DNA of 64,000 nucleotides, from the NCBI GenBank assembly GCA_045130275.1, contig JBGUPL010000121.1, forward strand, positions 62,001 through 126,000, written 5' to 3'. This stretch comes from F23-D06 sp045130275. GTDB lineage: Bacteria; Bacteroidota; Bacteroidia; Bacteroidales; WCHB1-69. Shown here in pieces: positions 35,193-43,874 of the stretch. The notes beneath the pieces are model-generated. The model was not told the origin of the DNA and ran no database searches. It was given only the letters and a program-made list of their open reading frames with translations. The number at the start of each line of letters is the position of its first letter. The stretch's first letter is position 1. The position numbers were made by a program, and so were the translations under genes.

Positions 35193-38100
35193 TTACTTTT
35201 TCAGTTCCTCTTTTCTGTCGGACTTTTTGTCTTTTTTAAGTCTGAGCAGATCGTATGCCAACGGGTTGGACACGAAGATACCGGAATAGGTACCGAACGC
35301 GATACCGATGAACATGGCGAACACGAAACCGCGGATCACCTCGCCGCCGAAGATGAAGATCACCAACAGGGTGACCAAGGTGGTGGCGGCGGTGTTCACG
35401 TTACGACCCAACGTGCCGTTGATGGCGGCGTTGAAGTTGTCGTAGTTGCTGCGTTTCGGATAGAGGGCCAAGTTCTCACGAACACGGTCGAAAATGACCA
35501 CCACGTTGTTGATGGAGTAACCGATGACCGTCAGGATAGCGGCGATGAAGTTCTGGTCAATCTCCATGGTGAACGGCATGATCTTGTAAAGCAGGGAGAA
35601 CATACCGATGGTCAGGAAGGAGTCGTGGAACAGGGCGAAGACACCGGCCATACCGAACTGCCAGTTGCGGAAACGGATGGCGATGTAGATGAAGATGAGC
35701 ACCAGGGAGGCAAGCACTGCCCAGAAAGCGTTGCGCAACAGCTCGCGGGCAACGGTCGGCTGGATCTTCGATGACGACTGAATACCACGGACATCGTTGG
35801 TCAGATGCGTGAAGTCGTATTCGGACAAGTTCTGCTTGTCGTAGAAGCCCTTCAAGGCGTTGTAGAGTTTCTTCTCGCAAAGTTCGTCGTCCTTCACATC
35901 GTTGCTCTCGATCTTGTAGTTGGTCACGATACGCACTTGGTTGTTGCTACCGAAGGTCTTGACCTCGGGAGAACCGCCGAATTCCTTGATGACAGCCTCA
36001 CGGACATCCTTCGTCACCACATCCTTGTCGAAACGCACCACATAGCTGCGGCCGCCGGTGAAGTCAACGCCGGGTTGCAGACCGAGGGTGAAGAAAGAGA
36101 TGAGGGAAATGACGATCAACGTGCCGGAAAGGATATAGAAGAACTTTCTGGTGCTGAGGAAGTCGAAATGGGTGTTGGTGAAGGCGTTGATGGTCAGCGG
36201 GGTGCCCACGGAGAAATCTTTGCCTTTCTTGAGACGGGCCTCGATAATCACGCGGGAAACGAGGATGGCGGTGAACAGAGAGGAGAAGATACCGATGATC
36301 AACGTGGTGGCGAAACCTTGGATAGGACCGGAACCGAAGATGTAGAGCACGAAGGCGGTGATCAAGGTGGTGATGTTACCGTCGAGGATAGCGGAGTAGG
36401 AGTGTTTGAAACCTTCGTCCACGGCCACGCGCATGCCCTTGCCGGCGCGTACCTCTTCGCGGATACGCTCGTAGATAATCACGTTCGCGTCAACAGCCAT
36501 ACCCAACGTCAGGACGATACCGGCGATACCAGGCAGGGTGAGGACGGCGCCCATGGAGGCGAGCACACCGATGATGAAGAAAACGTTCAGCAGCAGGGCG
36601 AGGTCAGCGACCAAACCGGCGCGGCTGTAGTAGAAGAACATATAGATGATGACCAACAGGAATGCGCCGAGGAAGGAGAGCAAACCGGAGCGGATGGACT
36701 CCTTACCAAGAGTAGGTCCGACGATTTCGGATTGGACGATGTTGACGCCAGCTTCCAGGTTGCCGGAGTTCAGCACAGTGGCAAGGTCCTTGGCTTCTTC
36801 GATGGAGAAGTTACCGGAGATTTCGGAATTGCCGTTCGGGATCTCACCGCGCACGCTCGGTGCGGAATAGACGAATTGGTCAAGCACAATGGCGATGCAG
36901 GTGGGGTTGTCGTTCGTGCCCTTGGCGGCAGCCTCGCGGGTGATCTTGCGCCACTCGTCAGCGGCTTGGTCTTCCATGGACATGGTGACGACCACGCGGT
37001 TGTTCTGGTCAACGTCCTGACGGGCGGTGCGCACCACGCGGTTACCACCGATGGTTTCAGAGCTCAACAGCGGTCCGATACGGTCGTTTTTCTTCTTCAG
37101 AGGATAAAGCGGGTAAGCGGTGCCGACGTTGTTCAGTTTCTCGGGAGAACCCCAGTAGAACACAACATTGGGATCGCCGAGTATTTTCTCCAAAGTGGGG
37201 AGCATTTGGTCGATCTTCGGCATGTCGGCTTCCTTGAAATAGGCGATGACGTTGAAGCCACCAGTGACGGCATGGCTGAGGATCGCGCCTTCGCCGATCT
37301 CAGCGTCTTCTTCTTCCTCGTCCTCCTCGTCCTCCGCAGGCTGGGTGTTTTCAGCGGCGGCCAGTTCGGTGTTGGCGTTCAAAGCAGCGTCCAGCGCGGT
37401 GTCGGCCTCGGTTTGGGGCTCGGCTTCTTTCGTGTTCTTCAGTTGCTCGGCCAGCTTGGCGTCAGCTTCCATGAAGCGTTGTTGGATGGACTTGCCGCCC
37501 ACGACATCTCTGTACACTTCCCAGAATTCCAGTTTGGCGGTGCTCTTCAGCAGGTCGGTGACACGCTCGGGCTCCTTCACGCCAGGCAGCTCCACGAGGA
37601 TACGTCCGCCTTGCAGCATCTGCAGGTTGGGCTGGGCCACGCCGAAACGGTCGATACGGGTGCGCAGGATCTTGAAAGTGCGGTCCACGATCTCGTTGCT
37701 CTCCTTGCGGATGAAGCTGATGATGTCGGCGTCGGAGGCGTTTTTCAGACCGGAGCGCTCACCGAAATAGGTGCGCAGGTTGGCGTTGTTCAGGTTCAGC
37801 GCCTTCTTCTCCGCGTTGAAATTCTTCACGAAAATATCGATAAAGTCACCATTCACGGTCTTGGCATATTCAGCCTGAGCCTTCTCGAAAGCGTTCTTGA
37901 ACAGTTGGTCCTCGGTGTTGGTGGCCAGGCTCTTCACAGCGTCGGGCATGGAAATCTCCAATGTCACGTTCATACCGCCCTTCAGGTCCAGACCCAGGTT
38001 CAGCTCTTTGTACTTACACTGTTTGTAAGTGTTTCCGAGATAGATGGTTGAGTCGTTCATCCCGGTCAGATACTGGCGCGTGCGTGCGTCCACCAAAGAG

Positions 38101-38291
38101 TCAACCAAATGTTTTTCGAGCATAACGTCACCGTTAGCCGCTTTCTTTACTTCAGCGATGGCAGCGGGGTCGTTGGCGAACTTGGCCGCCTTGTTTTCCA
38201 CCCTCCAGGAAGCGAAGGAGAAGGACAAACAATAGATACATACCAGCGCAATTAGAATGGTAAAGAATAAAATCAGTCCTTTGTTTTTCAT
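35193..38291 (-). CDS. secDF: Protein translocase SecDF (fused SecD and SecF)
   Basis: Uses the proton gradient to help Sec-dependent export. 1032 residues, SecD and SecF joined as usual in Bacteroidota. TM1 lies at about 6-26. The D1 motif LGLDLKGGMNVTLE is near residue 100. A P1 periplasmic domain is followed by five TMs (from about 525), with a SecF half beginning near 715 (PGVDFTGGRSYVVRF). An acidic low-complexity insert lies in P1 at about residues 280-335, rich in Glu, Asp and Ala, which I do not expect in the core family. It has its own promoter and terminator. Confidence 0.95.
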   Translation of the reverse strand: MKNKGLILFFTILIALVCIYCLSFSFASWRVENKAAKFANDPAAIAEVKKAANGDVMLEKHLVDSLVDARTRQYLTGMNDSTIYLGNTYKQCKYKELNLGLDLKGGMNVTLEISMPDAVKSLATNTEDQLFKNAFEKAQAEYAKTVNGDFIDIFVKNFNAEKKALNLNNANLRTYFGERSGLKNASDADIISFIRKESNEIVDRTFKILRTRIDRFGVAQPNLQMLQGGRILVELPGVKEPERVTDLLKSTAKLEFWEVYRDVVGGKSIQQRFMEADAKLAEQLKNTKEAEPQTEADTALDAALNANTELAAAENTQPAEDEEDEEEEDAEIGEGAILSHAVTGGFNVIAYFKEADMPKIDQMLPTLEKILGDPNVVFYWGSPEKLNNVGTAYPLYPLKKKNDRIGPLLSSETIGGNRVVRTARQDVDQNNRVVVTMSMEDQAADEWRKITREAAAKGTNDNPTCIAIVLDQFVYSAPSVRGEIPNGNSEISGNFSIEEAKDLATVLNSGNLEAGVNIVQSEIVGPTLGKESIRSGLLSFLGAFLLVIIYMFFYYSRAGLVADLALLLNVFFIIGVLASMGAVLTLPGIAGIVLTLGMAVDANVIIYERIREEVRAGKGMRVAVDEGFKHSYSAILDGNITTLITAFVLYIFGSGPIQGFATTLIIGIFSSLFTAILVSRVIIEARLKKGKDFSVGTPLTINAFTNTHFDFLSTRKFFYILSGTLIVISLISFFTLGLQPGVDFTGGRSYVVRFDKDVVTKDVREAVIKEFGGSPEVKTFGSNNQVRIVTNYKIESNDVKDDELCEKKLYNALKGFYDKQNLSEYDFTHLTNDVRGIQSSSKIQPTVARELLRNAFWAVLASLVLIFIYIAIRFRNWQFGMAGVFALFHDSFLTIGMFSLLYKIMPFTMEIDQNFIAAILTVIGYSINNVVVIFDRVRENLALYPKRSNYDNFNAAINGTLGRNVNTAATTLVTLLVIFIFGGEVIRGFVFAMFIGIAFGTYSGIFVSNPLAYDLLRLKKDKKSDRKEELKK

Positions 38292-38358
38292 CTCTTTTTT
38301 ATTAATGTTTTGATTTATAAATATTTATAACTTTCTAAACCTAATTTTTTTAAGGTTG

Positions 38359-38366
38359 CAAATATA
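38359..38366 (-). promoter_or_regulatory. -7 box of secDF
   Basis: TATATTTG on the minus strand, 67 bases before the secDF ATG; no obvious -33 TTTG. Confidence 0.55.
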
Positions 38367-38551
38367 CACTTTTTATGGTATCATTTACATCGGTTGATAT
38401 TTTGTTGATTTTATGGGTTGAAAGGTTGCTGGGTTAATGGGTTAGGTGGTTAATGATTAATGATGCTTATTGTAAATGATGTGACAAGGAATGGTGGTCA
38501 AAAGGATGTCAAAGTCCATGACAATATTTAATGATAAAGCCAAAAAAATAG

Positions 38552-38559
38552 TATCTTTG
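38552..38559 (+). promoter_or_regulatory. -7 box of ettA
   Basis: TATCTTTG, a perfect consensus match, 140 bases before the ettA ATG. It implies a long leader that includes the 8-mer array. Confidence 0.55.
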
Positions 38560-38585
38560 CCCCACTTTTAAAAACTCCAAACTTC

Positions 38586-38695
38586 ATCTAACCCTTTAAC
38601 CTTCTAACCTCCTAATCTCCTAACCTTCTAACCTTCTAACCTTCTAATCTCCTAACCTTCTAACCTTCTAACCTTTTAACCTTCAAACCTTTAAT
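38586..38695. repeat. CTTCTAAC-like octamer array in the ettA leader
   Basis: About 13 degenerate copies with a period of 8 (some 7). It is almost free of G on the plus strand, so the transcript should be unstructured. Confidence 0.8.
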
Positions 38696-38699
38696 CCAA

Positions 38700-40379
38700 A
38701 TGGCAGACGACAAGAAAATCATTTTCTCGATGGTGAACGTCAGCAAGACGTATCCGCCTCAAAAACAAGTGCTTAAGAACATTTACCTCTCCTTCTTCTA
38801 CGGAGCGAAGATCGGCGTGTTGGGTCTCAACGGCGCGGGAAAGTCTTCGCTGCTGAAAATCATCGCCGGTCTCGACAAGTCCTATCAGGGCGAGGTGGTG
38901 TTCTCCCCCGGGTATTCGGTGGGATACCTGCCGCAGGAACCGCAAATCGATGATAATCTGACAGTCAAGGAGGTGGTGATGCAGGGCGTTCAGCCCATTG
39001 TGGATATATTAAAGGAATATGAGGAGGTGAACATGAAGTTCTCGGAACCGATGAGCGATGACGAGATGAACAAGCTCATCGAGCGGCAGGGCGAGCTCAC
39101 CGACCTCATCGAGCAATACGACGCGTGGGAGCTGGACTCCAAATTGGAGCGTGCGATGGATGCGTTGCGCTGTCCCGACGGTGACACGCCCGCCAAGAAC
39201 CTTTCCGGAGGCGAGCGCCGCCGCGTGGCCCTCTGCCGGTTGCTCCTCACGGAACCCGACATTCTCCTCCTCGACGAGCCGACCAACCATCTCGATGCCG
39301 AGTCGGTGGAGTGGCTGGAAGCTCATTTACAGCAATATAAAGGCACGGTCATCGCCGTCACTCACGACCGCTACTTCCTCGACCATGTGGCCGGCTGGAT
39401 TCTCGAACTCGACCGCGGCGAGGGAATCCCGTGGCAGGGCAACTACTCTTCCTGGCTGGAGCAGAAGGCCAACCGCCTCGCCATGGAGCAGAAACAGGAG
39501 AGCAAGCGCATGAAGACGTTGGAGCGCGAGTTGGAGTGGGTGCGTATGGCCCCGAAGGCTCGTCACGCCAAGTCGAAAGCCCGTTTGAGCGCATACGACA
39601 AACTGCTCAACGAAGATGTGAAGGAAAAGGAGGAAAAACTGCAGATTTTCATCCCCAACGGACCGCGCTTGGGCAACAACGTCATCGAGGCGTGCCACGT
39701 GCGCAAGGCTTTCGGCGACAAGCTGCTCTTTGACGACCTTAACTTCAATCTGCCGCCCAATGGCATTGTCGGTGTCATCGGTCCCAACGGTGCTGGCAAG
39801 ACAACGCTTTTCCGTCTCATCATGGGTTTGGAAACACCCGACAGCGGTGACTTCAAGGTCGGCGAGACGGTGAAAGTGGGGTATGTCGATCAGCAACACA
39901 CGGTCATCGACCCCGAAAAGAGCGTCTGGGAGGTGGTTTCCGAGGGCAACGAGCAGATCATGATGGGCGGCCGGCTCATCAACTCGCGCGCTTATTTGTC
40001 GCGGTTCAACTTCAGCGGCACCGACCAGAGCAAGAAGGCCGGGGTGCTTTCCGGCGGTGAACGCAACCGTCTGCATCTCGCGCTGACGCTTAAGTCGGAA
40101 GCCAACGTGCTGCTCCTGGACGAGCCCACCAACGACATCGATGTCAACACGTTGCGGGCTTTGGAGGAGGGCTTGGAGAACTTCGCGGGTTGCGCGGTGG
40201 TCATCTCCCATGACCGTTGGTTTCTTGACCGCATCTGCACGCACATCCTCGCCTTCGAGGGCGACTCCCAAGTCTATTTTTACGAGGGCAGCTACACGGA
40301 ATACGAGGAGAACAAAAAGATGCGATTGGGTAACGAAGCCCCGAAACGGATTCGATACAAAAAGATCACGGTGATATAA
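38700..40379 (+). CDS. ettA: ABC-F translational throttle EttA
   Basis: Ribosome-binding ABC-F ATPase that gates entry into elongation according to energy charge. 559 residues, close to E. coli EttA (555). There are two nucleotide-binding domains: Walker A GLNGAGKSS at 42-50 with signature LSGGERRRVA, and GPNGAGKTT near 361 with LSGGERNRLH. The EttA arm and P-site linker (about 240-310, KQESKRMKTLERELEWVRM) lie between them. No membrane segments. A very long repeat-rich leader precedes it. Confidence 0.95.
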   Translation: MADDKKIIFSMVNVSKTYPPQKQVLKNIYLSFFYGAKIGVLGLNGAGKSSLLKIIAGLDKSYQGEVVFSPGYSVGYLPQEPQIDDNLTVKEVVMQGVQPIVDILKEYEEVNMKFSEPMSDDEMNKLIERQGELTDLIEQYDAWELDSKLERAMDALRCPDGDTPAKNLSGGERRRVALCRLLLTEPDILLLDEPTNHLDAESVEWLEAHLQQYKGTVIAVTHDRYFLDHVAGWILELDRGEGIPWQGNYSSWLEQKANRLAMEQKQESKRMKTLERELEWVRMAPKARHAKSKARLSAYDKLLNEDVKEKEEKLQIFIPNGPRLGNNVIEACHVRKAFGDKLLFDDLNFNLPPNGIVGVIGPNGAGKTTLFRLIMGLETPDSGDFKVGETVKVGYVDQQHTVIDPEKSVWEVVSEGNEQIMMGGRLINSRAYLSRFNFSGTDQSKKAGVLSGGERNRLHLALTLKSEANVLLLDEPTNDIDVNTLRALEEGLENFAGCAVVISHDRWFLDRICTHILAFEGDSQVYFYEGSYTEYEENKKMRLGNEAPKRIRYKKITVI

Positions 40380-40389
40380 AAAGAAATTG

Positions 40390-40397
40390 TATTTTTG
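40390..40397 (+). promoter_or_regulatory. -7 box of the DUF4878-like lipoprotein gene
   Basis: TATTTTTG, 22 bases before the ATG at 40420, right behind the ettA stop. Confidence 0.55.
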
Positions 40398-40419
40398 CAG
40401 GTTTTAATTATTATAAATT

Positions 40420-40809
40420 ATGAAGCGTAAATGTTGGATTTTTGTATTGGCATGTGTCGGATTACTGCTGCTGTCATGTCACAACGGCCAAAAGGACACG
40501 CCGGAGGCTGCCACTGAAAACTTCGCCAAGGCATTCTACACCGCGGACTTCACGCACATGTACCAATACACGAGCAAAAAATCACATGTGATTGTCAAAA
40601 CCTTACAAAATGGCATGAAAGAGAACACCGCCCGGCTTGACGAGATGAAAAACAACAAAGTCGAGATTGTGGAAACCAAGGTGGTCAGCCAGACGGACAC
40701 TTCCGCCACATGCACTTGTCAGGTTCTGATCAACAGTGAACCGCGTCAGGACAGTTGGGATCTTGTCCGGGAAGATGAAATCTGGAAAGTGACCCTTGTC
40801 ATGCCTTGA
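40420..40809 (+). CDS. DUF4878-like lipoprotein
   Basis: 129 residues, lipobox LLLSC (Cys20). The mature part has the NTF2-like layout of DUF4878: helix ENFAKAFYTADFTHMYQYTS, then strands ending in a tryptophan motif (EDEIWKVTLVM). Such small lipoproteins are common in Bacteroidota with no known role. It lies between ettA and tyrS on the same strand with its own -7 box. Confidence 0.72.
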   Translation: MKRKCWIFVLACVGLLLLSCHNGQKDTPEAATENFAKAFYTADFTHMYQYTSKKSHVIVKTLQNGMKENTARLDEMKNNKVEIVETKVVSQTDTSATCTCQVLINSEPRQDSWDLVREDEIWKVTLVMP

Positions 40810-40864
40810 AAATCCGCAAATACCTTGAATCTAAACCTTTAAACCTTAAATCCTAAACCAAAAC

Positions 40865-42151
40865 ATGAATTTCGTAGAAGAATTGAGATGGCGTGGCATG
40901 TTGCATGACATCATGCCTGGAACGGAAGAATTATTCAACAAAGAAGTGTGTTCCGTCTATTTGGGCATCGACCCGACGGCGGATTCCCTGCATATCGGCC
41001 ATTTGGTGGGCATCATGATGCTGTCCCACCTGCAGCGCTGCGGCCACCGGCCCATCGCCCTGCTGGGCGGCGCCACCGGCATGATCGGCGATCCCTCAGG
41101 AAAGAGCCAAGAACGAAACCTTTTGGATGAGGCTACGTTACGTCACAACCAAGAGTGTATCAAGAAGCAGTTGAGCAAGTTCCTCGACTTCGACAGCAAG
41201 GAACCCAACGCCGCCCTGCTGGTCAACAACTACGACTGGATGAGCAAGTTCTCCTTCCTGGAGTTCATCCGCGATGTCGGCAAACACCTGACGGTCAACT
41301 ACATGATGGCCAAGGATTCCGTGAAGAAGCGTTTCAACGGCGAGGGCGACGGTATGTCGTTCACCGAATTTTCCTACCAGTTGGTGCAGGGCTACGATTT
41401 CCTGCATCTTTATCAGACGCAGAACTGCAAGGTGCAGATGGGCGGTTCCGACCAGTGGGGTAACATCACCACCGGCACGGAACTTATCCGTCGTATGCTC
41501 AACGGCGAGGCTTACGCACTTACCTGTCCGCTCATCACCAAGGCCGACGGCGGCAAGTTCGGCAAGACAGAGAAAGGCAACGTCTGGCTCGATCCCGCCC
41601 GCACCTCCCCGTACGCCTTCTACCAGTTCTGGCTCAATTGCTCCGACGATGACAGTAAGCGCTACATCCGCATCTTCACCCACTTCACGAAAGAGGAGAT
41701 CGAAGAGATGGAGCGTCAGCACGATGCCGAACCGCACTTGCGTATCCTCCAGAAGGCCCTCGCCAAGGACCTTACCGTGCGCGTGCACTCTCAGGAGGAT
41801 TATGACGCGGCTGTCAACGCCTCTGAAATCCTTTTCGGCAAAGGTACCGCCGAGAACCTTGCCGCCCTTTCCGAAGAGATGTTCCTCTCTGTCTTTGAAG
41901 GTGTCCCGCAGTTCGAGGTGCCGATGACCGTTTTGGATGAGACTTGCGGCGTGGTCGATTTCCTAGCAAAGCACACCCAGGTCTTCAACTCCAACGGCGA
42001 AGCCCGACGCATGCTCAAAGACAACGGCGTCGCCATCAACAAGACCAAGGTGAAAGAGGACAAGACCGTCACCAAGGACGACCTCCTCAACGGGAAATAC
42101 ATCCTCGTCCAAAAAGGCAAAAAGAACTACTACATCGTAAAGTTCGTGTAA
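40865..42151 (+). CDS. tyrS: Tyrosyl-tRNA synthetase
   Basis: Charges tRNA-Tyr. 428 residues, class Ic. HIGH motif at 43-46 (LHIGHLVG). The KMSKS-equivalent loop reads KFGKTEKG near residue 235. Tyrosine-site motifs such as QMGGSDQWGNITTG are present. The C-terminal S4 RNA-binding domain (about 360-428) ends in YILVQKGKKNYYIVKF. Preceded by a short heptamer array of CTAAACC type (40830-40862). Confidence 0.96.
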   Translation: MNFVEELRWRGMLHDIMPGTEELFNKEVCSVYLGIDPTADSLHIGHLVGIMMLSHLQRCGHRPIALLGGATGMIGDPSGKSQERNLLDEATLRHNQECIKKQLSKFLDFDSKEPNAALLVNNYDWMSKFSFLEFIRDVGKHLTVNYMMAKDSVKKRFNGEGDGMSFTEFSYQLVQGYDFLHLYQTQNCKVQMGGSDQWGNITTGTELIRRMLNGEAYALTCPLITKADGGKFGKTEKGNVWLDPARTSPYAFYQFWLNCSDDDSKRYIRIFTHFTKEEIEEMERQHDAEPHLRILQKALAKDLTVRVHSQEDYDAAVNASEILFGKGTAENLAALSEEMFLSVFEGVPQFEVPMTVLDETCGVVDFLAKHTQVFNSNGEARRMLKDNGVAINKTKVKEDKTVTKDDLLNGKYILVQKGKKNYYIVKFV

Positions 42152-42154
42152 TTC

Positions 42155-42408
42155 GGCTGTTGGCTGTTAGCTGTTAGCTGTTGGCTGTTGGCTGTTGGCT
42201 GTTAGCTGTTCGCTTGCGAGGAACTGATGCCTTTTGGCAATGACAATGACTATGACTATAGACAATGACTTTCGCGAACACTGTTGCCTATTGTCTAAAC
42301 TCTAACCCCTAAACCCTAAACTCTAAACCCTAAACTTCTAACCTTTAACCCTTAACCTTTAACCCTTAACCTTTAACCTTTAACCTTTAACCTTTAACCT
42401 TTAACCAT
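42155..42408. repeat. Heptamer arrays between tyrS and nfeD
   Basis: 42155-42211 repeats GGCTGTT/AGCTGTT. 42241-42270 repeats GACTAT-like 6-mers. 42296-42408 runs from CCCTAAA units (telomere-like) into CTTTAAC units, stopping just before the nfeD ATG at 42413. They fill nearly the whole 261-base spacer; no -7 box is seen in it. Confidence 0.85.
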
Positions 42409-42412
42409 TACA

Positions 42413-42883
42413 ATGGGCTATATATCCTTAATCCTCCTCATCCTCCTGGGTATCGTTCTGATGATCCTGGATTTCCTCGTCATCCCCGGTGGGGTGGTGG
42501 CCATCATCGGGGTGCTGTGCATGATCGGTGGTGTGGTGACTGCGTTTGTGCAGTTCGGCACGACAGTGGGTTTCCTGACGCTTGTGCTCACCGCCATCCT
42601 GACTTTCGGCTTTTTCTGGCTGATGATGCGGACGAAGACGTGGCGAAAGCTACAGCTTAAAACACAGATTGACAGTAAGATGAATGAAGTTGACGAATCC
42701 AAGTTGAAGGAGGGGATGGAAGGTGTGGCGATTTCCCGTCTTGCACCAACCGGTACCGGCCTCTTCGGTGATGTCGAGGTGGAGGTGGTCTCCATGCAGG
42801 GCTTCATCGACGAGAATTCGCCCATTGTGGTTCATAAAATTGAAGGAAGCAAAGTAATTGTTGAAATTTCACATCAAAATTAA
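42413..42883 (+). CDS. NfeD family membrane protein
   Basis: 156 residues. There are two to three transmembrane segments (about 4-25, 27-46 and 50-72). A C-terminal OB-fold domain (about 95-155) has the NfeD pattern GMEGVAISRLAPTGTGLFGDVEVEVVS. It lacks the N-terminal protease half, so it is the short NfeD1b type that partners flotillins. floA follows after 6 bases. Confidence 0.9.
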   Translation: MGYISLILLILLGIVLMILDFLVIPGGVVAIIGVLCMIGGVVTAFVQFGTTVGFLTLVLTAILTFGFFWLMMRTKTWRKLQLKTQIDSKMNEVDESKLKEGMEGVAISRLAPTGTGLFGDVEVEVVSMQGFIDENSPIVVHKIEGSKVIVEISHQN

Positions 42884-42889
42884 TACATT

Positions 42890-43870
42890 ATGCCTCAAAC
42901 AATTATCACCATTGTGATCGTACTGGCGCTGGTCATCCTTTTCTTCTGGATGGTGCCGTTGCGCCTGTGGTTCATCGCCATCTTGAACGGTGTCCACGTC
43001 TCCTTAGTGCAACTCATCCTGATGCGCTGGCGTCGCGTTCCGCCGGATATGATTGTGAACTCGATGATTACGGCTTCCAAGGCGGGTATCTCCATCAGTC
43101 GCGACCAACTGGAAGCCCACTATTTAGCCGGCGGCCACGTGAAACCTGTCGTCAATGCGCTGATTTCGGCCGACAAGGCCAATATCACCCTCGATTTCAA
43201 GGCCGCCACCGCCATTGATTTGGCCGGCCGTAACGTGCTGGAGGCCATCCAGACCTCCGTCAATCCGAAGGTCATCAACACACCTCCCGTGGCGGCTGTC
43301 GCCAAGGACGGTATCCAGTTGATCGCCAAGGCGAGAGTGACCGTGCGTACGAACATCCGCCAGTTGGTGGGTGGTGCCGGCGAAGAGACCATCATCGCCC
43401 GTGTGGGTGAGGGTATTGTCTCCGCCATCGGTTCCGCCGACACCCACAAGTCGGTGCTCGAGAACCCGGATTCCATCTCCAAACTCGTGTTGACCAAGGG
43501 TTTGGACTCCGGCACCGCGTTCGAAATCCTCTCCATCGACATTGCGGACGTGGATGTGGGTAAAAACATCGGTGCTATGTTACAGATGGACCAGGCCAAC
43601 GCCGACAAGAACATCGCGCAAGCCAAGGCCGAGGAGCGTCGTGCCATGGCTGTGGCCCAGGAGCAGGAGATGAAGGCCAAGGCCCAGGAGGCCCGCGCCC
43701 AGGTCATCCTTGCCGAAGCCGAAGTGCCGAGAGCTCTCGCTGACGCCTTCCGCAGCGGAAACCTCGGCGTGATGGACTACTACAAACTCGAGAACATCAA
43801 AGCTGACACCTCCATGCGCGACGGAATCAGCAAGATGGGGCAGGGTGGACAAAATCCTCTGAAAAAATAG
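42890..43870 (+). CDS. floA: Flotillin-like protein FloA
   Basis: Forms functional membrane microdomains. 326 residues, near the Bacillus FloA length. An N-terminal hydrophobic hairpin region (about 3-42) precedes the SPFH domain with FloA-specific segments (NSMITASKAGISISRDQLEAHYLAGG, QLVGGAGEETIIARVGEG). A short Ala/Glu-rich coiled coil (about 245-285) and the tail MDYYKLENIKADTSMR follow. Operon with nfeD upstream and the 5'-nucleotidase-domain gene 4 bases downstream. Confidence 0.95.
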   Translation: MPQTIITIVIVLALVILFFWMVPLRLWFIAILNGVHVSLVQLILMRWRRVPPDMIVNSMITASKAGISISRDQLEAHYLAGGHVKPVVNALISADKANITLDFKAATAIDLAGRNVLEAIQTSVNPKVINTPPVAAVAKDGIQLIAKARVTVRTNIRQLVGGAGEETIIARVGEGIVSAIGSADTHKSVLENPDSISKLVLTKGLDSGTAFEILSIDIADVDVGKNIGAMLQMDQANADKNIAQAKAEERRAMAVAQEQEMKAKAQEARAQVILAEAEVPRALADAFRSGNLGVMDYYKLENIKADTSMRDGISKMGQGGQNPLKK

Positions 43871-43874
43871 GGGG

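Larger units (their letters stand above)
38292..38699. other. 408-base divergent spacer between secDF and ettA
   Basis: Contains the secDF -7 box (TATATTTG, minus strand, 38359-38366) and the ettA -7 box (TATCTTTG, 38552-38559). A long array of CTTCTAAC-like 8-mers at 38586-38695 ends at the ettA start codon and so lies within the ettA leader. I see no further gene. Confidence 0.75.

Noticed and set aside
35805..38051. 748-codon open frame on the plus strand opposite secDF
   Set aside because: Antisense shadow with His/Asp/Val-rich composition and no domain; secDF is unmistakable.
38586..38695. CRISPR array
   Set aside because: The units are 7-8 bases and contiguous, without spacers; no cas genes.
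42296..42408. Telomere-like sequence (CCCTAAA units), suggesting a linear replicon end or contamination
   Set aside because: It is internal, grades into other heptamers and lies between normal bacterial genes; it fits the general array pattern.
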